Shown here: positions 1-4,821 of the stretch, piece after piece | How the letters are laid out: each line of letters begins with the position of its first letter | How positions within the stretch are numbered: position 1 is the first letter of the stretch | Origin: JAJRAL01 sp050015815 | GTDB taxonomy: Archaea > Thermoplasmatota > Thermoplasmata > Methanomassiliicoccales > UBA472 | Reading direction: 5' to 3' | Length of the DNA: 6,710 nt | NCBI GenBank assembly: GCA_050015815.1 | Contig: JBEKAR010000093.1 | Span: 1-6,710, forward strand | Notes under the pieces: model-generated | Databases searched by the model: none | What the model saw: the letters and a program-made list of their open reading frames with translations, nothing else | Told to the model about the DNA's origin: nothing | Program-made: the position numbers and the translations under genes

Positions 1-136
1 CTTCGGCTTCGCAATTCCGGTTAGCGCCGAAAGGCTTAACCGCCATACAGGTTGCGTGTGTCCCTCTTCCTTCCGATGAATTTCCTTTCATTTCTCAATA
101 CATCAGGTGGAACCAGGTCCAGATTATGTGAGTTGA
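1..136. other. Non-coding left edge
   Basis: I see no convincing coding region here. The short frames open to the left edge resemble no protein I know. The stretch contains a GNRA-type hairpin (18-42), listed separately, followed by a pyrimidine-rich tract around 60-98 with several TTTC/CCTTTC runs. On the plus strand such a tract could be a termination zone for a transcript entering from the left. No tRNA T-arm or rRNA signature could be matched. Confidence 0.5.
18..42 (+). repeat. Hairpin with GAAA tetraloop
   Basis: The arms CGGTTAG (18-24) and TTAACCG (36-42) pair, with one G-T wobble at 24/36. After a single bulged C at 25, GCC (26-28) pairs with GGC (33-35), closing a GAAA loop (29-32). 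This makes about ten base pairs with a GNRA tetraloop when read as plus-strand RNA. Read from the minus strand the loop would be TTTC, so the plus strand is the more likely RNA orientation. TTCGGC (2-7) can also pair with GCCGAA (26-31) as an alternative fold. It could be part of a structured RNA or a 3' untranslated end. No RNA family was recognised. Confidence 0.45.
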
Positions 137-1273
137 TCATTGTCTAGCGAAGCGTCTGGACGGGACGGACCAGGCAACGGCGACATCAGGCGGCACGAAC
201 CGTCTCAGTCTTCTGATTGCGTCGAGCCTCTCCTTGTTGCCGAGGCGCGACTGCTCGATGCCCTCGCACAGGAGCTCGGTGGAACGGTCCATGGCCCGAC
301 GGTCGACCGGGTAGGGCACTCCGTCCTTGCCGCCGACGGTGAAGGAGAATTTTACGGGGTCCTTCCAGCTGGGTTAGGTACCATAGATCAGCTCTCCGAT
401 CAGGGCGAGCGCCCTGACCGTCGACGGCCCGATGCCCGGCAGGCCGAGCAGTTCCTCATAATCCTTCGGCTGGACCTCGTATGCTTGGCTAAGCACTTCC
501 CAGTTCACATCGCGAGGCATGTGCAACTTCTTTGGTGCCATACCCGAGAAATCATCGATCGTGCTCTGTCCTTTCTCGACGACCAGTATGTCGTGTCTCA
601 GATGCTCGACGCCATCTCTGACGAGATCGAGCGAAACGCCCCTCGAGGCCGAGCTGGACGTCGAGGTCATGTCGAGCACCTCCTCGCACCTGGTGCCGAT
701 GATCCCGGCGTGGGGCTCCTCAACGAAGTTCGAGACCCCTGCCGAGGACCACTGATACCGTCTTGCGTAGCCAGAGCGCTCGTTCATCCCCTGCTGGACG
801 ACGCTCCAATTGCCGTCCCGGTCGAACATGATGACATGATGGTACAGCTCGTGGCCGTCCTGGACCGCGGCCGAGTCGACCTTCGCGCTAAGCTTGCTCG
901 CCCGGGTCAGGCCAGCGGTTCTGGATCCGCTCAGGTTCTTCTCGACGCACCAAGCCTCTATCTCCGAAGGGGCCTTCCTCGAGACCGCTCCCTTTCCTCC
1001 TGCGACTCCTATCTCGCCCCACCTCTTCATCGCCTCCTTCATCGCGCCGCATGCGACCGTCGTCGTTCCTGAGGAATGCCAGTCGAATCCGAGCACGCAT
1101 GAAAATGCTTGGAATCAGAACGGATCGGCCATGCGACGGAGCAGCTCTTGAGTGCCGCATTCGTCGATCACCACCTCAGTGATCGCCTCAGCCAATTGCA
1201 CCATCCGATTGAAGAGCCACCTGGGGGCTTCGCCCCCGTGAAGCGGGAGATCAGAGACTCCAGTCCGTGACAT
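137..1273 (-). pseudogene. DUF763 family protein, interrupted by two in-frame stops
   Basis: Read from the ATG at 1273, the frame runs 378 codons to a TGA at 137-139, about the usual length of DUF763, a mostly archaeal family of unknown function. Recognisable parts are an N-terminal LPLHGG..APRWLF block (about residues 9-21), VLGFDWHSSG (60-69), VAGGKG (90-95), VVQQGMN with YARRYQW (158-175), FVEEPH (183-188), a helix-hairpin-helix-like LPGIGPSTVRALAL (about 278-291), and GGKDGVPYPVDR near the C-terminus. Codon 53 is TGA (1115-1117), in DPF*FQA where I recall the family having Trp. Codon 300 is TAA (374-376), just after LIYGT and before PSWKDPVKFSF. The frame is unchanged on both sides of each stop, so these are single-base nonsense changes, not frameshifts. 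It lies 58 bases downstream of the UPF0216 gene on the same strand and was probably co-transcribed with it. No clear ribosome binding site precedes 1273. The middle piece, 374-1096, could in principle restart at a GTG. Sequencing error or recoding are alternatives to true decay. Confidence 0.82.
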
Positions 1274-1293
1274 CGCATTTCAAGAAAGCCCCC

Positions 1294-1325
1294 TCGGCCA
1301 ATGACAATCTCCGTGGGATGGCCGA
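1294..1325. repeat. 7-bp inverted repeat between UPF0216 and DUF763 genes
   Basis: TCGGCCA (1294-1300) and TGGCCGA (1319-1325) are perfect reverse complements separated by 18 bases. The pair lies just after the UPF0216 stop and before the DUF763 start on the minus strand. It may be a weak hairpin in the intercistronic RNA or a protein site. No T-run follows, so a terminator is not supported. Chance occurrence in GC-rich DNA is possible. Confidence 0.35.
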
Positions 1326-1331
1326 ATGTGC

Positions 1332-1730
1332 CTAGGGCAGGTACATGACGGTGGTGCTCGTCGGCAGCTTCCGACGCAGGTCGTTCAGATGGGGATAATA
1401 GAAGCGGATTCTGTCCTCGGTGTCAGGCTCTTTGCCGAGCACCGCGGCAATCACTTTCACCTCTAACTTGCCTTCGACCCTCCATGCGCCTGTCTCCACA
1501 CTGGTGTCCGTCATGATCAGGATAGGGAGGCGCAGCCTATCCCGGTCGAAACGGTCGAGGCTCGAGGAGATTGTCTCGAGTTCCTTCCTATCGAGGCGAT
1601 AGCGGTGGCCGTCCTTTCCGACGTAGTGCGGTTCATCCTCCTTCTCGAGCTCGGACAGCAGGCGCCTCGCCTCTGGCAGATGGCGGTTCATCATGCCAAG
1701 GAGCCGCTTCAAGGAGGATTCATCGAACAT
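1332..1730 (-). CDS. UPF0216 (DUF61) family protein
   Basis: This encodes a 132-residue protein matching UPF0216/DUF61, a small conserved archaeal family with no established function. The family pattern is visible in order: an N-terminal helix with MNRHLPEARRLLSEL (about 14-28), the EEP-like DEPHYVGKDGHRYRLDRKEL block (32-51), DRDRLRLPILIMTD (62-75), GAWRVEGKLEVKVIAAVLG (82-100), and a C-terminal YYPHLNDLRRKLPTSTTV segment. I see no signal peptide or membrane segment, so it is probably cytoplasmic. The ATG at 1730 fits the family start, and GGAAGG lies eight bases upstream as a plausible ribosome binding site. It ends with TAG (1332-1334). Reading through would add about 30 residues past the usual family end, so TAG is most simply a stop. 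It is transcribed divergently from nifB, with the DUF763 frame following on the same strand. Confidence 0.85.
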   Translation of the reverse strand: MFDESSLKRLLGMMNRHLPEARRLLSELEKEDEPHYVGKDGHRYRLDRKELETISSSLDRFDRDRLRLPILIMTDTSVETGAWRVEGKLEVKVIAAVLGKEPDTEDRIRFYYPHLNDLRRKLPTSTTVMYLP

Positions 1731-1818
1731 CCGAGCGGCCTTCCGTCTCCGCCTACTTCAACCTGTCGAAATTGGCGAGCTGGAACCTAGAAGGACCCGG
1801 CCAGGTCGGGAGCGTACA

Positions 1819-1825
1819 TTATTTA
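1819..1825 (+). promoter_or_regulatory. TATA-like box for nifB, possibly shared
   Basis: TTATTTA stands out in GC-rich surroundings. An archaeal TATA box acts about 25 bases before the transcription start, which would put that start near 1845-1850 and leave a leader of about 20 bases before the nifB ATG at 1867. Read on the minus strand it is TAAATAA, close to the archaeal consensus, so it may also serve the divergent UPF0216 gene. Position and composition are the only evidence. Confidence 0.4.
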
Positions 1826-1833
1826 GGTGACCA

Positions 1834-1846
1834 GCTTGATACAAGC
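1834..1846. repeat. Short inverted repeat near predicted nifB start site
   Basis: GCTTG (1834-1838) and CAAGC (1842-1846) pair perfectly around ATA. The repeat lies just downstream of the TATA-like box and close to the predicted transcription start of nifB, where a repressor could block initiation. The arms are only five bases long, so chance is a real possibility. Confidence 0.25.
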
Positions 1847-1866
1847 GGCCAGCACAATGGGTAAAG

Positions 1867-3150
1867 ATGAGCGAAGATATCGACGACCCGGAACTCAAGC
1901 GGCTACTCGAGACGCATCCATGCTACAACGAGAAGGCCTGCTCGAAGTTCGCCAGGATGCACCTCCCCGTGGCGCCGGCGTGCAACATCCAATGCAATTA
2001 CTGCAACCGTAAGTATGACTGCACGAACGAGTCGAGGCCAGGGGTCACGAGCGAGATCCTCACGCCGGAACAGGCGGTGGAGAAGGTCCGCTACGTCAGG
2101 TCGAAGATACCATACCTCAGCGTCCTAGGAATTGCTGGGCCAGGTGACCCGCTGGCAAACGAGAATTCGTTCAAGACACTCGAGCTGATCGGCAAAGAAT
2201 TCCCGGACATGACACTCTGCTTGAGCACGAACGGCCTGAACCTGCCGAAGTACGTCGCTCGGCTGAAGGCGCTTGGAGTCAAGTTCATCACGGTCACGAT
2301 CAACGCCGTCGATCCCGAGGTCGGGGCGAAGATGTATTCGTTCGTCGTCTACGAGGGAAAGGTGCTCCGGGGAGTCGAGGCCGCGAGGCGGCTGATCGAT
2401 AACCAGCTCGAGGGCGTCAGGCTTGCTGCCGAGGCGGGAATGCTCGTCAAGGTCAACACGGTCATGGTCCCGGATGTGAACGCGGACCACATCCCCCAGG
2501 TGGCCAAGAAGGTGAAGGAGCTCGGCGCGTACATCATCAACATCATCCCTCTCATACCAGTCCCCGGGACCAACTTTGCGAGAATTCGCGCTCCGACGCC
2601 GAGGGAAAGGAAGGAGCTGCAGGAGCTATGTGAACCGAAGATCAGACAAATGCGCCACTGCCGTCAGTGCCGGGCGGACGCGATAGGCCTGCTTGGCGAG
2701 GACAGATCGTCGGAGTTCGCGAGCTTCACCTGCGACCTGAAAGAGGAGGAGCCTGGAACGCCGGTCACGCTTGAGTTCGGTGGCAAGGAGCGCTACAAGA
2801 TCGCCGTCGCCACCAGTGATGGAAGAAGCATCGATCAGGGCTTCGGACAAACCGAATCGTTCCACTCATTCATGGTGGAGGATCAGAGCATCGTCCAGCT
2901 TGGGCAAGTGAACGTGGAAGCGCATCTGGACGAACCGGTCGCCGGGGCGGTCCACCGGGAGAAGTTGGAGAGCACCGCGCACGCCCTGGCAGGTCACGAT
3001 GCGGTGATCGCAACGGAGTTCGGAGAGAGGGCGGTTCAGGCCCTGAAGGACTATGGCATCGCCGCCTACGTGATTACGGGGGAGGTCGAGAAGGCCATCC
3101 TTGAAGCGGTCGACCGCCTCTACCACAAGAGAGCGGACACGTTCGAGTGA
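1867..3150 (+). CDS. nifB: NifB radical-SAM cofactor synthase with C-terminal NifX-like domain
   Basis: This encodes a 427-residue cytoplasmic radical-SAM enzyme. NifB fuses two [4Fe-4S] units and inserts a carbide to make NifB-co, the precursor of nitrogenase FeMo-, FeV- and FeFe-cofactors. Visible NifB hallmarks are THPC (16-19), HLPVAPACNIQCNYC (32-46) with the SAM-cluster cysteines C39, C43 and C46, DCTNESRPGVTS (51-62), GIAGPGDPLAN (88-98), LCLSTNGL (117-124), VTINAVDP (143-150), NIIPLIPVPGT (225-235), and RHCRQCRADAIGLLGED (263-279). C265 and C268 of the last motif belong to the extra cluster-binding set. Residues about 309-420 form a NifX/NafY-type cofactor-binding domain (YKIAVATSDG to the C-terminus). 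In it, the HFGH-type motif I recall from the family reads GFGQ (325-328). The 427-residue length lies between stand-alone archaeal NifB (about 300) and bacterial NifB-NifX fusions (about 470-500). The ribosome binding site before ATG 1867 is weak, and another ATG at 1857 is out of frame. No nitrogenase genes are in view; the next gene is a ThDP enzyme, almost overlapping. The NifB assignment is firm; the role in this organism is not. Confidence 0.92.
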   Translation: MSEDIDDPELKRLLETHPCYNEKACSKFARMHLPVAPACNIQCNYCNRKYDCTNESRPGVTSEILTPEQAVEKVRYVRSKIPYLSVLGIAGPGDPLANENSFKTLELIGKEFPDMTLCLSTNGLNLPKYVARLKALGVKFITVTINAVDPEVGAKMYSFVVYEGKVLRGVEAARRLIDNQLEGVRLAAEAGMLVKVNTVMVPDVNADHIPQVAKKVKELGAYIINIIPLIPVPGTNFARIRAPTPRERKELQELCEPKIRQMRHCRQCRADAIGLLGEDRSSEFASFTCDLKEEEPGTPVTLEFGGKERYKIAVATSDGRSIDQGFGQTESFHSFMVEDQSIVQLGQVNVEAHLDEPVAGAVHREKLESTAHALAGHDAVIATEFGERAVQALKDYGIAAYVITGEVEKAILEAVDRLYHKRADTFE

Positions 3151-3155
3151 GGGAC

Positions 3156-4751
3156 ATGCGCGGCGCCGAACTTCTAGTGAAGTGCCTCGAGGCGGAGGGG
3201 GTCACCAGGATATTCGGCATCCCAGGCGAGGAGAACATCGACGTCATGGACGCGCTGATCGATTCGAAGATTAAGTTCGTCCTGACGAAGCACGAGAACT
3301 CCGCCGCTTTCATGGCGAACGCGTGCGCTCGACTGACCGGCAAACCGCAGGTGTGCCTTTCCACCCTCGGGCCCGGAGCGACAAATATGGTGACCGGGGT
3401 CGCTGACGCTTTCCTGAGCTACTACCCTGTCGTAGCGATAACAGGACAGGCTGGGGCCGAGAGAGCCTACGATCCGCAGAAGCAGTACGTCGACCTGGTC
3501 CACATGTACAAGCCTGTGACCAAGGACTCGTTCAGCGTGAGAACGACGTCGAGGGTCCCCGACCAGGTCAGGAGGGCGTTCGACATCGCCACCGCGGAGA
3601 GACCCGGGCCGGTCCACATGGAGCTGCCCGAGGATGTGATGCACGAGGAGGCGAAGGGAGAGCCTCTGACGAAGGGCAACGTCCACCACCTCTGCACCGA
3701 GCTCGTCGCGATCGAGAGCGTTCGCGAGATGCTAGCCAACAGCAGGAAGCCGCTGGTCTTCGCCGGGGCAGGCGTGCTGCGCGCGAACGCTGTCTCCAGA
3801 TTGCAGAGGTTCGTTCACCGCTGGAACACGCCGATAGTGCATAGCTGGCATGGGGCAGGGATGATATCGTACGAGGACGAGCTGTCGCTCAACACCGTCG
3901 GGCTGAGGTCAAGCGATTTCGTACGCTTGGCGTTCGAAGAAGCGGATGCGGTCGTTCTCATGGGATTCGACCTTGCCGAGTTCGCACCCGTCTTCTGGAA
4001 CATCGGTGCTCACAAGTCGATAGTCCACATCGGCGCGCTGCCGGCGGAGAGCGTGCCGAACTTCTCACCGGACGTTCAGCTCGTCGGAGACATCGGCTCG
4101 ATACTAGATCGCCTCTCCCTCGATGCCAAGCCGAGGCGCAACTGGGCCACACATTTCAGGGAAGACCTGAACCGATGCATGGAAAGGTGTCCCATCGGAG
4201 AGACGCCAGTGAAACCACAGCTGATCGTCAGGGCCATCAGGCGTGCCCTGGGAAAGGACGACATCTGCGTCAGCGACGTCGGGGCGCATCTGGTCTGGCT
4301 CGCGAAGCTCTATCCGGTCTACAAAGAGAACACATTGCTCCTATCGAACGGCCTGATTCCGATGGGCATCGGGCTGCCCGCCGCAATAGCGGCCAGATTG
4401 ACGAATCCCTCCAAGAAGGTCGTCGCGGCGGTCGGTGATGCGGGCCTGATGATGTCCGTCGCAGAGTTGGAAACGGCGAAACGCCTGGGGGTGAGGTTCG
4501 TCACGGTCGTGTTCAATGATGGAGACCTTGGCCTGATCAAGGCCAAGCACGAGAAGGCCTATGGCAGAGCCTACGACACCCGCTTCGACAACCCGAACAT
4601 GGTCGAACTGGCGCACTCTTTCGGAGCGAAAGGATACCGGGTCGAGACCGCGTCAGAACTGAAGGAGGCATTGAAGCAATCGCTCGCCGCAGACGAGCTC
4701 GCGGTGATCGATGTGCCGGTCGATTACAGCGAGAACAAGTATCTCCTCTGA
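3156..4751 (+). CDS. ThDP-dependent acetolactate synthase-type enzyme, large-subunit-like
   Basis: This encodes about 531 residues with the three-domain fold of the pyruvate oxidase/acetolactate synthase family. Such enzymes use ThDP and Mg to decarboxylate a 2-oxo acid and join the product to a second substrate. The N-terminal PYR domain has GIPGEEN (21-27 from this ATG) and the catalytic Glu in TKHENSAAF (E47). It continues with STLGPGATN (69-77) and PVVAITGQAG (91-100). The middle domain includes KPLVFAGAGVLRAN (about 198-211). The C-terminal PP domain carries the metal/ThDP motif GDA (427-429, where GDG is usual), with ND at 454-455 about 26 residues on. I chose ATG 3156 because the protein then begins MRGAELLVKCLEAEGV, as relatives do. 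A GTG at 3147 would overlap the nifB TGA by four bases and add three residues. Either way it should be co-transcribed, and probably translationally coupled, with nifB. No small regulatory subunit follows; the next gene is alaS. Exact substrates are uncertain; related lyases and decarboxylases share the fold. Confidence 0.85.
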   Translation: MRGAELLVKCLEAEGVTRIFGIPGEENIDVMDALIDSKIKFVLTKHENSAAFMANACARLTGKPQVCLSTLGPGATNMVTGVADAFLSYYPVVAITGQAGAERAYDPQKQYVDLVHMYKPVTKDSFSVRTTSRVPDQVRRAFDIATAERPGPVHMELPEDVMHEEAKGEPLTKGNVHHLCTELVAIESVREMLANSRKPLVFAGAGVLRANAVSRLQRFVHRWNTPIVHSWHGAGMISYEDELSLNTVGLRSSDFVRLAFEEADAVVLMGFDLAEFAPVFWNIGAHKSIVHIGALPAESVPNFSPDVQLVGDIGSILDRLSLDAKPRRNWATHFREDLNRCMERCPIGETPVKPQLIVRAIRRALGKDDICVSDVGAHLVWLAKLYPVYKENTLLLSNGLIPMGIGLPAAIAARLTNPSKKVVAAVGDAGLMMSVAELETAKRLGVRFVTVVFNDGDLGLIKAKHEKAYGRAYDTRFDNPNMVELAHSFGAKGYRVETASELKEALKQSLAADELAVIDVPVDYSENKYLL

Positions 4752-4753
4752 CC

Positions 4754-4768
4754 TCTGGCCTGGCCAGA
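4754..4768. repeat. Palindrome just after the ThDP-enzyme stop
   Basis: TCTGGCC (4754-4760) and GGCCAGA (4762-4768) are perfect reverse complements around one central T, starting three bases after the stop codon. As DNA this is a near-continuous palindrome that a dimeric regulator could bind. As RNA it would need to open a few pairs to form a loop. No T-run follows, so a classic terminator is not supported. Confidence 0.4.
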
Positions 4769-4771
4769 TGT

Positions 4772-4806
4772 GGCGGTTCGGCGGCAAAGTTCAAATAAGA
4801 ACCGCC
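4772..4806. repeat. Inverted repeat enclosing the alaS TATA-like box
   Basis: GGCGGTTC (4772-4779) and GAACCGCC (4799-4806) are perfect 8-base reverse complements with a 19-base spacer. The spacer holds the AT-rich promoter-like element of alaS. A protein binding both arms would cover the promoter. Alternatively the arms form a hairpin at the 3' end of the upstream transcript. Confidence 0.45.
4790..4798 (+). promoter_or_regulatory. TATA-like box for leaderless alaS
   Basis: TTCAAATAA is the only AT-rich element in the 70-base gap. Its centre lies about 27 bases before the alaS ATG at 4822, the spacing expected if transcription starts at or next to the start codon. No ribosome binding site is visible in the bases before that ATG, which agrees with a leaderless mRNA, a common arrangement in several archaeal groups. 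Confidence 0.5.
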
Positions 4807-4821
4807 TCATTGTCGCCAAAC

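Larger units (their letters stand above)
1731..1866. promoter_or_regulatory. Divergent intergenic region between UPF0216 and nifB
   Basis: This 136-base gap separates two divergent genes and should hold both promoters. The only strongly AT-rich element is at 1816-1826: plus-strand ACATTATTTAG, minus-strand CTAAATAATGT. It lies about 45 bases before the nifB ATG and about 90 bases before the UPF0216 ATG. No other clear TATA-like box is seen on the UPF0216 side. Confidence 0.45.

Noticed and set aside
1..44. Possible tRNA or rRNA fragment
   Set aside because: The TTCGCAATTCC segment does not fit a T-arm (no A at the expected loop position), and similarity to 5S or 23S ends was limited to a few bases, partly on the wrong strand.
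1..91. Minus-strand frame starting with ATG at 91-89 and open to the left edge
   Set aside because: It has only about 30 codons, no family resemblance and no good ribosome binding site, and it overlaps a strong hairpin.
140..1072. Long plus-strand open frame (310 codons) opposite the DUF763 frame
   Set aside because: Its translation is rich in Arg, Asp and Leu without any recognisable motif, and it lies opposite a frame with clear DUF763 motifs. Long antisense frames are common in GC-rich DNA.
1115..1117. TGA in the DUF763 frame as selenocysteine
   Set aside because: The expected residue at this position is Trp, not Cys, and I saw no obvious selenocysteine-insertion structure nearby.
1223..1237. 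GGGGGC-TTC-GCCCCC hairpin
   Set aside because: It falls inside the conserved N-terminal HGGEAPRW codons of the DUF763 frame, so coding plus GC-rich codon choice explains it.
1332..1334. TAG at the end of UPF0216 as a pyrrolysine codon
   Set aside because: The protein already ends where family members end; read-through would add about 30 residues of unrelated sequence.
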